The notes beneath the pieces were generated by a model. That model saw nothing but the letters and a program-made list of their open reading frames with translations. It had not been told where the DNA came from and did not search any database. Positions 33,322 through 42,800 of a DNA stretch of 64,000 bases are shown here, piece by piece (position 1 is the first letter of the stretch; each line of letters opens with the position of its first letter). Made by a program: the position numbers and the translations under genes. Origin of the DNA: Jiangella muralis. Lineage in GTDB: Bacteria; Actinomycetota; Actinomycetes; Jiangellales; Jiangellaceae. The DNA is taken from assembly GCF_001270745.1 (NCBI RefSeq), contig NZ_LFXL01000036.1, positions 1 to 64,000 on the forward strand, written 5' to 3'.

Positions 33322-34611
33322 ATGCACGACGCACGAACGCTGCTACAGCTGGGCGAAGACGCGGTTAAGCGTCTTGCTCGCCGTGGTTACCCGCTCGACC
33401 TGCAACGGCTGGAGGAACTCCTGTCGTGCAGAAACGGCGCAGTCCGGGAGGCCGAGGCTCGGCGGAGCGAGTCCAAGCAGGTAGCTCAGCAGGTGCAGGG
33501 CGCGGCGAGGTCCGGGCAGGACACCACCGGGCTGAAGGAGAACGCCCGCGAGCTCAAGGAGCAGATCCGCCGCCTGGAGGAGGACCAGCAGCGGCTCGAC
33601 TCGGCACTTCACGAGATGCTCATGGAGATTCCCAACCTGCCGTCCGACGACGCACCCGACGGTGACTCCGAGGACTTCGCCGTCGAGGTTCGCAGGGTGG
33701 GTAGTCCGCCCTCGCCGGCTTTCGAGCCGCGGGACCATGTCGATCTCGGCGAGGCCATGGGCATCCTGGACCTGCGCCGGGCGGCGAAGCTGTCCGGCGC
33801 GCGGTTCTCGATTGCGGTCGGGGTTGGCGCGAGATTGGAACGCGCGCTGGCCGCATTCCTCCTCGACCTGCACGCCGAGCACGGGTATCTGGAGTACTCG
33901 TTGCCATATCTGGTCAGCCAGGAGACGATGACCCGCAGTGGGCAGCTGCCCAAGTTCGAGGAAGACCTGTTCAAGACCGGCACCGCGTCGCGCGATCTCT
34001 ACCTGATCCCCACCGCCGAAGTGCCGCTGGTCAATCTCCATGCCGACGAGATCCTCGACGGCGCCGACCTGCCGCTCGCCTACACGGCGTGGACACCGTG
34101 CTTCCGGTCAGAAGCCGGCTCCTACGGCAAGGACACCCGTGGCATTCTGCGGCTCCATCAGTTCACCAAGGTCGAGCTCGTGCGCCTGTGCCGGCCGGAG
34201 GACTCACGGTCGCAGCTCGAGCTGATGCTCGGTCACGCCGAGGCCTGCCTTCGAGAGCTCGACCTCGCCTACCGCGTCGTCGCGCTCGCTGCCGGTGACA
34301 TGGCCTTCACGGCGCAGATCACCTACGACATCGAGGTCTGGCTGCCCAGTCAGCAGCAGTACCGCGAGATCTCCTCCTGCTCCGACTGCGGCACGTTCCA
34401 GGCCCGGCGCGCCAGCATCCGGATGCGTGACGAGCACGGCAAACGCACACCTGTGGCGACCCTGAACGGCTCCGGGCTCCCGATCGGCCGAACTCTTGCC
34501 GCCATCCTGGAACAGCACCAGCAGGCCGATGGATCGGTGACGATGCCGCCGAAGCTGGTCCCGTACCTCGGGTTCAGCCGCTTGGCGCCTGACGGCACGC
34601 CAGAGTCATGA
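33322..34611 (+). CDS. serS: seryl-tRNA synthetase
   Basis: A 429-aa class II seryl-tRNA synthetase. The N-terminal region (about residues 25-105) is the long antiparallel coiled-coil arm that grips the tRNA-Ser variable arm. Class II motif 2 is FRSEAGSYGKDTRGILRLHQ with the conserved Arg, and motif 3 is LNGSGLPIGRTLAAILE with the ATP-binding Arg. GGAGG at 33302-33306 precedes the ATG. Length and motifs are complete. A SerRS here, separated by a terminator from a TyrRS and following a biosynthetic operon, could be a housekeeping copy or an immunity copy; one search for a second serS in the genome would tell which. Confidence 0.92.
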   Translation: MHDARTLLQLGEDAVKRLARRGYPLDLQRLEELLSCRNGAVREAEARRSESKQVAQQVQGAARSGQDTTGLKENARELKEQIRRLEEDQQRLDSALHEMLMEIPNLPSDDAPDGDSEDFAVEVRRVGSPPSPAFEPRDHVDLGEAMGILDLRRAAKLSGARFSIAVGVGARLERALAAFLLDLHAEHGYLEYSLPYLVSQETMTRSGQLPKFEEDLFKTGTASRDLYLIPTAEVPLVNLHADEILDGADLPLAYTAWTPCFRSEAGSYGKDTRGILRLHQFTKVELVRLCRPEDSRSQLELMLGHAEACLRELDLAYRVVALAAGDMAFTAQITYDIEVWLPSQQQYREISSCSDCGTFQARRASIRMRDEHGKRTPVATLNGSGLPIGRTLAAILEQHQQADGSVTMPPKLVPYLGFSRLAPDGTPES

Positions 34612-34690
34612 CTCCCAGCGGTGCCTCCGACACGCTCGGACCATCGGGCACCGCTGGACGTGTGAAGCCCCGGCCCTCGCGCCCGCATTC

Positions 34691-34977
34691 AGTGACACGC
34701 GCTTCTGCGCTGGATCCGTTGGCTGGCGCGCTGGTCGCGGCACTGCGGGGCACGCTTGGCCCACGGCGGCGTTCCGTGCCTACGGCGTGCCCCGTACCCC
34801 CACCCTGCCGCTGCGGTGGGGGCGCGAGATCGACTTCACGATCGCCGCCGTCCAAGCGCCCCACCCTTACGTCAAGGACGGTCAGCTTGCGAGGAACAGC
34901 TGATCAGGCGGCACCTGGACTTACTACTGAACGGCGCGCCGCCTCCGCCGCCCGATGTTGTCAGTTCCGACGGTTAG
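34691..34977 (+). pseudogene. decayed C-terminal gene fragment
   Basis: The spacer of 376 nt between serS and the helicase gene holds protein-like sequence in two frames. One frame reads TAAFRAYGVPRTPTLPLRWG and EIDFTIAAVQAPHPYVKDGQ; after about 34890 another frame continues CEEQLIRRHLDLLLNGAPPP to a TAG at 34977. Joined by a single-base change they look like the C-terminus of a real protein. I do not recognise the family, and there is no intact start. Confidence 0.35.
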
Positions 34978-34987
34978 CGTGGTCGTC

Positions 34988-37900
34988 ATGTGGCCGGGAA
35001 TCCAAGCGAACGACGACGCGGGTCTGCTGAAGGTGGTGGACCCGTCCACGTTCGTGCGCGGCCTCATGTACGCGCAGCACGGCGCCGTGGTCGACCTGGC
35101 GTGGGGACCGAACGAAAGCATCGTCACCGGCAACGTCATCGGGAGCGCGCGCAGCCCGTACTCGACGGTCGCCATCCTCACGCCGACCGGCCCGGGCAGC
35201 TATGCATTCGTCGAGGGCCGGTGCAGCTGCCCCGTCGGGTTCGACTGCAAGCACGTTGTCGCGCTGGTGATGACGGCGCTCAGCGGCGGCGACTCCGACG
35301 GGCCTGCTCCGCAGGACCCGACGGCGGACTGGGAGCGTTCGCTCGACTCACTCCTCGGCGGCGACGGCGGCTGGCGCGGCGAACAGGCGCCGCGGGAGAT
35401 CGCCGTCGAGTTGACGCTGTCCAGCAAGCCGCGGTCGACCGGCCGGTGGCAGGACGCGCCCGGCACGCAGCCTCGGCTGATGGCCCGGCTGGTGCGACCG
35501 GGGCGGGGCGGCTGGGTGGCCGGCGACCTGAGCTGGAACCGGTTGCGGCAGCGGGCCGAGCTGGTCGGCGGCCCGGCCGAGCAGCTGCGCTGGCTGCGTC
35601 AGTTCTTCCTGCTCTATGAGGCCGGACGGGCCGACACCAGCTACTACACGTCCTACGGCCGCGACGACAAGTACCTCGACCTGACGGCGTTCGAGTCCAG
35701 TCAGTTGTGGCCGCTGCTCGACGAGGCCGCCGCGTTGGGCCTCCGGCTGGTGTACGGCAAGAAGAGCCCCGGCGACGTCAACGGCTACGGCTCGGCGCGG
35801 CTGTCACTCGACGTCACCAGCGACGACGCGTCCGGCGAGCTGGTGGTGGTGCCGGTCCTCACCGTCGACGGGGTGGACGGTGAGGTGATGCCGGTCCGCT
35901 TCATCGGCGCCGACGGTCATGGTGTGGTCTACGTGCGGCGTGCCGAGGTCGAGCGCGGCGCGAACCCGCAGAGCTGGCGGTTCGGCCTCGCCAAGCTCGA
36001 GCGTCCGGCCGGGCGGCAGTTGCAGCAGCTGACGCTCGACGAGGGCCGGCTGACGGTGCCCGCGGCCGACGGTCACCGGTTCCGCGACGAGTACGTCCCG
36101 CGGCTGCAGCGGCTGGCGGCGGTCGTCTCGTCCGACGGGTCATTCGTCCCACCGGAGGTGTCGGGCCCGACGCTCGTCGCCTACGCGGAGTACGGCGACG
36201 ACCACGGGCTGCAGCTGAACTGGCAATGGCGCTATCAGGTCGGCGACACGGACCACCGGCTGGCGCTGGGCCAGCAGGACAGCACTGACGCGGACGACGG
36301 GTTCCGCGACCCCGCCGCCGAACGTGCCGTGCTCGCGGGCCTCCTCGACGACGGGTTCAACGGGTTCGGTCCGCGGTCCGGCGCGCCCGACACCAGCCAC
36401 CGGTTCGACGGGCTCGAGACCATGCGGTTCAGCACCGAGGCGCTGCCCCGGCTGCGCGACCTCGACGACGTCGAGGTCGAAGTGACGGGCGACCCGGCCG
36501 ACTATCGGGAGGTCGGCGACTCGCTGGTCATCGGCGTGTCCGCGGAGGCCGCGCAGGGCGAGACCGACTGGTTCGACCTCGGCGTCAGCATCACCGCCGA
36601 CGGGCACGACGTCCCGTTCACCGACGTGTTCACGGCGCTGGCGCGCGACGAGCCGTATCTGCTGCTGGCGGACGGCGGGTACTTCTCGCTGGAGAAGCCC
36701 GAGCTGCAGTCGCTGCGCCGGCTGATGGACGAGGCGCGGGCGCTCGGCGACGGTGCCGGGTCCGGCGACGGCACCCGGATCAGCCGCTTCCAGGCCGGAC
36801 TCTGGGAAGAGCTGGCGGCACTAGGCGTCGTCACCCACCAGGCCGACAGCTGGCAGCGTCAGGTCCAGGGACTCCTGGCGCTCGGCGACCTCGACGACAC
36901 CGCCGTCCCGCCCGGCACCCTGCAGGCACAGCTGCGTCCGTACCAGCTCGACGGCTACCGCTGGCTGACGTTCCTCTGGGAGAACGGGCTCGGCGGCATC
37001 CTGGCCGACGACATGGGGCTGGGGAAGACGCTGCAGACGCTGGCGCTGTTCTGCCACGCCAAGCAGGCCGACCCGCACCTGCCGCCGTTCCTCGTCGTCG
37101 CGCCGACGAGTGTGGTGTCGAACTGGGTGACCGAGGCGGCCCGCTTCGCGCCCGGGCTCACCGTCGTGCCGGTCACCGACACCCTCAAACGTCGCTGCCG
37201 GCCGATCGAGGACGTCGTGGCCGGCGCCGACGTCGTCGTCACCACGTACACGCTGCTGCGGCTCGACGCCGACGCGTATGCGCAGGTCACGTGGTCGGGG
37301 CTGGTGCTCGACGAAGCGCAGCACGTGAAGAACCACCAGTCGAAGACGTACCAGGCGGCGCGGCGGCTGCCGGCGCCGCTGAAGCTGGCCGTCACTGGCA
37401 CGCCGGTCGAGAACAACCTGATGGAACTGTGGTCGCAGCTGTCCATCGCAGCACCCGGCCTGTTCCCGCATCCGGGGCGGTTCGAGGAGTACTACGGCAA
37501 GCCGATCGAGCGGCAGGGCGACGCCGAGCGGCTGGCTCAGTTCCGCCGTCGCATCAAACCGCTGGTGCTGCGCCGCACGAAGGAGCAGGTGGCCGCGGAC
37601 CTCCCGGCCAAGCAGGAGCAGGTGCTCGAGGTCGACCTGCATCCGAAGCACCGCAAGGTCTACGACAAGTACCTGCAGCGCGAGCGGCAGCGGGTCCTCG
37701 GCCTGCTCGACGACGTCGACAAGAACCGGTTCACGATCCTGCGTTCGCTCACCCTGTTGCGGCAGCTCAGCCTGCACGCCGGCCTGGTCGACGACGCGCA
37801 CGGCGGGCTGGCCAGCGCCAAGATCGACCTGCTGATCGAGCAGCTCGGCGACGTCATCGACGGCGGGCACCGGGCGTTGGTGTTCAGCCAGTTCACCGGG

Positions 37901-38317
37901 TTCCTCGGCCTGGTGCGCGAGCGGCTCGAGGCGGCGGGCATCGAGTACTGCTACCTCGACGGGGCCACGCGGCGCCGCGAGCAGGTGATCAGCCGGTTCA
38001 AGGAAGGCACGGCACCGGTCTTCCTGATCAGCCTCAAGGCCGGCGGGTTCGGGCTCAACCTCATCGAGGCCGACTACTGCTTCATCCTCGACCCCTGGTG
38101 GAACCCGGCCACCGAGGCGCAGGCCGTCGACCGCACCCACCGCATCGGCCAGACCCGCAACGTCATGGTGTACCGGCTGATCGCCGCCGACACCATCGAG
38201 CAGAAGGTCATGGCGCTCAAGGACCGCAAGGCGAAGCTGGCCGCAAGTGTGATGGACGACGGCAACGCGTTCGGCGACCGCCTCGGCGTCGACGACATCC
38301 GGCAGCTGCTGGAGTAG
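34988..38317 (+). CDS. SWIM zinc-finger SNF2-family helicase
   Basis: A 1109-aa Swi2/Snf2 ATPase. The N-terminal region has a SWIM zinc finger, GRCSCPVGFDCKHVVAL (about residues 75-95). The helicase part has Walker A DDMGLGKTLQT (motif I, about 675), DEAQ in LVLDEAQHVKN (motif II), VTGTPVENNLMELWS (motif III), and the second RecA domain with FSQFTGFLGLVRERLEAAG and QAVDRTHRIGQTRNVMVYRL (motifs V-VI). Such bacterial enzymes translocate on double-stranded DNA and are thought to act in repair or transcription recycling. The ATG at 34988 is chosen; an ATG at 34955 would add 11 residues that overlap the upstream remnant. It converges with the Wadjet operon, and similar helicases often border defence islands, so its membership is open. 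Confidence 0.92.
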   Translation: MWPGIQANDDAGLLKVVDPSTFVRGLMYAQHGAVVDLAWGPNESIVTGNVIGSARSPYSTVAILTPTGPGSYAFVEGRCSCPVGFDCKHVVALVMTALSGGDSDGPAPQDPTADWERSLDSLLGGDGGWRGEQAPREIAVELTLSSKPRSTGRWQDAPGTQPRLMARLVRPGRGGWVAGDLSWNRLRQRAELVGGPAEQLRWLRQFFLLYEAGRADTSYYTSYGRDDKYLDLTAFESSQLWPLLDEAAALGLRLVYGKKSPGDVNGYGSARLSLDVTSDDASGELVVVPVLTVDGVDGEVMPVRFIGADGHGVVYVRRAEVERGANPQSWRFGLAKLERPAGRQLQQLTLDEGRLTVPAADGHRFRDEYVPRLQRLAAVVSSDGSFVPPEVSGPTLVAYAEYGDDHGLQLNWQWRYQVGDTDHRLALGQQDSTDADDGFRDPAAERAVLAGLLDDGFNGFGPRSGAPDTSHRFDGLETMRFSTEALPRLRDLDDVEVEVTGDPADYREVGDSLVIGVSAEAAQGETDWFDLGVSITADGHDVPFTDVFTALARDEPYLLLADGGYFSLEKPELQSLRRLMDEARALGDGAGSGDGTRISRFQAGLWEELAALGVVTHQADSWQRQVQGLLALGDLDDTAVPPGTLQAQLRPYQLDGYRWLTFLWENGLGGILADDMGLGKTLQTLALFCHAKQADPHLPPFLVVAPTSVVSNWVTEAARFAPGLTVVPVTDTLKRRCRPIEDVVAGADVVVTTYTLLRLDADAYAQVTWSGLVLDEAQHVKNHQSKTYQAARRLPAPLKLAVTGTPVENNLMELWSQLSIAAPGLFPHPGRFEEYYGKPIERQGDAERLAQFRRRIKPLVLRRTKEQVAADLPAKQEQVLEVDLHPKHRKVYDKYLQRERQRVLGLLDDVDKNRFTILRSLTLLRQLSLHAGLVDDAHGGLASAKIDLLIEQLGDVIDGGHRALVFSQFTGFLGLVRERLEAAGIEYCYLDGATRRREQVISRFKEGTAPVFLISLKAGGFGLNLIEADYCFILDPWWNPATEAQAVDRTHRIGQTRNVMVYRLIAADTIEQKVMALKDRKAKLAASVMDDGNAFGDRLGVDDIRQLLE

Positions 38318-38334
38318 CGGCCACTCGACCCGCG

Positions 38335-38352
38335 CGTCACGTGAACGTGACG
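38335..38352. terminator. compact inverted repeat after the SNF2 gene
   Basis: CGTCACGT, GA, ACGTGACG: a perfect 8-bp inverted repeat 18 nt past the helicase stop, in the 281-nt gap before the convergent JetD stop. It may act as a terminator. The rest of the gap shows no gene. Confidence 0.4.
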
Positions 38353-38598
38353 GCCGATGTTGACGAACGCGGTGGTCAGTCGGGTAGAGCCCGGTTTCGT
38401 CGGCCGTGCCGGTGCAGGAGGTCAGGCGTGGCATTGGCAGGGTCGGCCGACCGTGGTGAGCTGCGCGCCGCGATCGCGGGTCTGCTCCACACCTGCGTCG
38501 AGCGGGAGCGGCACGCCGACGAGATGGAGCGAACGTCGCGGCGTCGACGCAGATCACGGTGCAACGCATCGGCCGGTGGCGTCGTGCAGCCGCCGCTC

Positions 38599-39870
38599 TC
38601 AGGTCGCGAGGTCTCGGAGCAGGTCGTCGAGGACGAGCTCTTCCTCGATGCGCGCGCCGCGGCGCACCATGGACGTGCGCAGCGACGGATCCCACGGCGT
38701 CGACACCGGGATCCCGGTGAGCGGTGCCGACCCCATGGCTGTCTCGTAGTCGGCGGCGTCGTATCGCCACGGCGCAAAGCCGAACCGCTCGTACACCGCG
38801 ATCGCAATGGCCACGCCGCCCCAGTCGAAGTCGCCGTGGTAGGCGAACCCGGCCCCGTCCGACGTCAGCAAGTCGAGCAGCCGCCACACGGCTGCCGACG
38901 GCCGGCCGTTGACGCAGACGAGCGGTGGGCACGAGGCGCCGAGCTCCTCTGCTGCTGCCGCCACGACGACCGGATTCTCACACAGCCGCACGACCCGTCC
39001 GCTGGTCAGGATCGGACCGTCGTGGCGGCGCAACTGGCGCAGGGTCAGTACGCACGGTTCGCCGGCATCTTGCGTCGCAGCCAGCATCCGGCCAACGGGG
39101 CTCCGCACGTTGCCGGGAATGCCGAGGCATAGCACCGTGGACGAGAGTTCGTCGAGGTGGACGCCGACCGCTGCCCAGGCGGCGCGACGACCGGCGGGCG
39201 GCGAAGCGCCGGCAAGGGAACTGCCCGCAACTGAACTGCCCACGGACCTACCGGCCAAGGCCCGAGCGGCCGACAAGGCCAGCGTCGCGACCGGTCTCCC
39301 CTCGTCGAGCGCGTGGGCGTCGCCGCATGCTTCGGCTGCGAGTCGTCCGAGAGGTACGCCCGTCGACGGCAGCCGCCGGACCACCCGCGCCACCGCGTCG
39401 AGGACGGGCCGAGCCGCCGCCGGGTCGGCGACCAGCCGCCGGACCACGCCGGTCGTGTCGAGCCAGGATCGCCAGTCCGCCAGGTCGGGGCGGTCCGCCA
39501 CCGCGGTGTCGAGCTCGCGGAAGGCCGAGTCCCAGGCGGCAGCGACGCTCGCGGCCTCCGCCGATCGGTCCCGGACGGGACCGGCCAGCTGCTCGACAGC
39601 GACGGCCAGGCCGTCCGGAGCGGCTCCGGATGCGCGCAACGTCCGATCCAGCTCGTCCAGGGACACGTTGAGCGACGCACCGCTGTTCGGCCGCCGGCCC
39701 AGGAGCAGTTCGACGGCGCGGCGCTGCTCTGCCGAAGCGCTGACCAGCGTCACGGCCCCGCTCAGCGGTTTGCCCAGCTCCAGCCGGCGCCGCATCCGTT
39801 CGACCAGCCACGCTGTGTGCGGCCCGCCGAGCAGACGGCGTAGTCGATCAGCCCCCGACAGTTGTTCCAC
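38599..39870 (-). CDS. jetD: Wadjet type II JetD nuclease subunit (TIGR02679/DUF2399)
   Basis: A protein of 423 aa from GTG 39870, 14 nt after the JetC stop. It belongs to the TIGR02679/DUF2399 group: its C-terminal domain has FAYHGDFDWGGVAIAIAVYE, a Toprim-like D-x-D motif near residue 350, and TGIPVSTPWDPSLRTSMVRR at the end. JetD is the endonuclease of Wadjet: it cleaves small circular DNA after the SMC-like motor has extruded it. The frame is open far upstream, but that part overlaps jetC in another frame and is Arg-rich shadow sequence. It is the last gene of a four-gene operon. All other Wadjet parts are present, so the system looks complete. Confidence 0.88.
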   Translation of the reverse strand: MEQLSGADRLRRLLGGPHTAWLVERMRRRLELGKPLSGAVTLVSASAEQRRAVELLLGRRPNSGASLNVSLDELDRTLRASGAAPDGLAVAVEQLAGPVRDRSAEAASVAAAWDSAFRELDTAVADRPDLADWRSWLDTTGVVRRLVADPAAARPVLDAVARVVRRLPSTGVPLGRLAAEACGDAHALDEGRPVATLALSAARALAGRSVGSSVAGSSLAGASPPAGRRAAWAAVGVHLDELSSTVLCLGIPGNVRSPVGRMLAATQDAGEPCVLTLRQLRRHDGPILTSGRVVRLCENPVVVAAAAEELGASCPPLVCVNGRPSAAVWRLLDLLTSDGAGFAYHGDFDWGGVAIAIAVYERFGFAPWRYDAADYETAMGSAPLTGIPVSTPWDPSLRTSMVRRGARIEEELVLDDLLRDLAT

Positions 39871-39884
39871 GAGACCGAACCGCC

Positions 39885-42800
39885 TCAGTCCGCGCCGAAC
39901 AGGTCCGCCTGCCCGGTGTCGCCGGATCGCGGCGACGGCTCGGCCGGCGGCAGGGACGGAACCAGACGATCCACTCGGCGCCGCTCGCGCCCGTCCCATC
40001 GCCAGGACGTGACGAGCACGGCGTCGATGCCGTCGCGGCGCGCCAGGTGGCTGATGGCCAGACCGGGCACCTCGGGGTAGCAGCCCCATTCGCGTTCGCT
40101 GGTCATCACGACGTCCATGTCGAACGTGGCGAGCAGCCCGAGGCATTTGGCGCGGGAGTCGTCGTCGACGCCGGCGAAGGCTTCGTCGAGTGCCACCAGG
40201 CGCGGTGCGTGCGGGTTGGCCGCGGATTTGTAGTGCGCGGACGCGGCGGCGAACAGGGGCACCGACGCCGCCAGCGCGCGCTCTCCGCCCGACGCCGGCC
40301 CGGTGGCCGGCCGCCATTGGCCGTCCTGATACCGCTGGATGGTGAACTCGTGCCACGTGCGGTAGTCCAGCGCTGTCGTGAGCTGGTCGTACCAGCCGAC
40401 CGCGGGGTTCTCGGCGTGTTCGCGGGCGATCTGCCGCTGGAGGAACTCGCCGACGGCGGCGCGGTCGGCCTCGGCCCAGGCGTCGACGGTCTGCCGGAGC
40501 TTGGCGCGGACGCGGTCCAATCCCTCTGGTGCGTCGCGCGCCGTCCGCCAGAGCAGCCGCAGCCGCATCCCGGTGGAGGTCGGCCGCGCGGCGAGCTCGT
40601 CGTTCATCGTCCGGACTTCGTCCTCAGCAGCGGCGATGAGTTCATGCAGGGTGCCGGCGACCTCATTGAGCAGGTGGTTCTCCAGGATCTCCCGCTCGCG
40701 TGCGGACAGTAGCTGGGAGCGGTCGCCGATCTCGGTCTGCAGTGCCGTGGTGAGCTCGGGAATCTCCCGGGGCCGGCCCTGGAAGACGACGTCGACCACC
40801 ATGACGCCGGCGCGCAACGTGTGCCCGACGGAATGACCATGCCGAGCCATGGCGTCGGACAGCAGCTTCTCCTCGTCGGATACACGCTTCTGCACGCGAT
40901 CCCAGAGGCCGTCGGCGTCGTCGGTCTGCTCGAGTGCCGCGTTGACGGTCCGAGCCACGTGCACGGCAGGGGTCGCCGCCCATGGCTCGTCGACGTCGGG
41001 CACGTCCAGCTCGGGCAGTGCGACGCGGAGCAGGCCGGTCGTGACGAAGTGCTGGAACTCCTCGACCGCGGCATCGCGGGTGTTCTCGGCCTCGGCGATC
41101 TCCTCGGTCAGCTTCTCCCTGGCGCCTTCAGCTCGTCCGCGGTTGTCCCGAGCTTCGTTGGCGGCGTGACGGGTGACCCGCTCCTTCTCGTCGCGTCGGC
41201 GTAGCTCCTCGGCCACGGTGTGGAACTTTCGTCGCAACTCCTCGACCGCGTCGCCGACCGTTTCATGGAGGACTCGGAAGGTCTCCGCCGCTGCTGAGGC
41301 GCGTTCGCTGGCTTCGGCGGCGGTGACCGTGGCCTCCTCGTGTCGTTCGGCGGTGTGCTCCAGTTCCTCTGCCGCAGCTCGTGCCGCCTCGCGTGCCTCG
41401 AGCAGGGCCTCGGCCGCCGGCCACAGCCCGGCGAGCGCGACGCGGTACTCGCCGAGGCCGGTTCTGACCGCCGCCAGCTCGTCGGCGGCGACCGGCAGGC
41501 CAACGTCCGCGGCGAACTCCGACGCCCGGTCTCGGACGAGGGCGAGCTCTGCCTCGCGTTCGGTGGCCACCCGCTTCGCCGCCTCGTGGGCCTTCTGGTG
41601 GTCGCGCTGACGCTCATGCTCGCCGGCCAGCTTGAGGTGTGCCTCGCGCAGCAGCTGATCGTCGGGGCGAGCGCGATGTTCTTCATCGAGGCGTTGACGG
41701 CGGGCAATGAGCTCCTCGAGTGCGGCGTCCAACTCCGTCAGCCGGGACTCGAGCGTGACCAGCTCAGCGCGCAGGCGCGCCAGCCGGGCGCGTCGTGCCT
41801 GCTCGCGGGCGCCCTCGCCGATGAACACTGCGTCGGGCTTGTGCCAGGACCCGGCGAGCACGCCGTTGGCCCAGCGCCCGTCGACGGCGACCCAGGTGGT
41901 GCGCCCGTTGTCGGCGCCCAGCCCTATCTGGCCGATGACCGCATCGACCAGATCGTCCGCAAGCGTCGCGGCCTGCTGGTCAGCACGGTCGATGGCGGGA
42001 CGCAGCACGGCCCGGCAGGTCGCACGCCCCGCGCCGGCCGCCGTCGCGGAACCGTCGGCGGCGGTGACCAGGACGGTGTCGTCCGCGTCCCGCAGCGTTC
42101 CGTCCGGGGACAGCCAGGCGTCGAGGATCCCGGCCGCCTCCAGCGCAGCCTCCAGACCGGCCCGGTGCTCGTCCGGGACACTGCCGGCGAAGTCGACGGT
42201 CTTCCAGAACGGCGCGCCGGGCCGGTCTTCCCGCGCTTCGGGAGCGCGGGTGTACGACGTCGGCGGGGCGTCGTGGCCGCCGGCTTCGAGCCGTTCGATC
42301 TCGTCGGTGGTCTCACGGAAGGCGGTCCGGAGGTCCTGGCGTTCGGACTCCAGCCCGGCTTCCCGGCGCCCGAGCTCAGTGGTCGCTGCCCGCATTGCGC
42401 CGTCGACCGCATCGGCCGCGGGGTTGCCGCCGTCGATGTTGACGGCCCACGCCTCGAGCAGCGACAGCACCGCATCGGTGCCGGCCACGTGGAGCTCGGT
42501 CACGCTGTTCAGGTAGTCCCGGTACCGCCGGGACAGGTTGCTGGTCTCGTCGTCGATGGCCTGTTCGGCGCCGGCGATGCGGTCAGCGTCGGCCTGCAGT
42601 TCGGCGGTCAGCCGGTCGACCTCGCGCTGGGCCTGCCCGAGCCGTTCCGCCTCTGCCATCACGACCGCCAGCAGCCGTTCGAGTTCTTCGACGGCACGCG
42701 TGTGCCGGTCGGCCAGGGCGGCGGTCTGGCGGCGGGCCGCCGTGAGATCGAGCTCCCATCGTGCGGCCACGTCCCGGTGCTCGGTCGCGCACAGTCCACG

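Noticed and set aside
37291-39132. 613-codon frame over the end of the SNF2 gene
   Set aside because: Arg/Gly-rich shadow in another frame of the helicase and across the convergent jetD gene.
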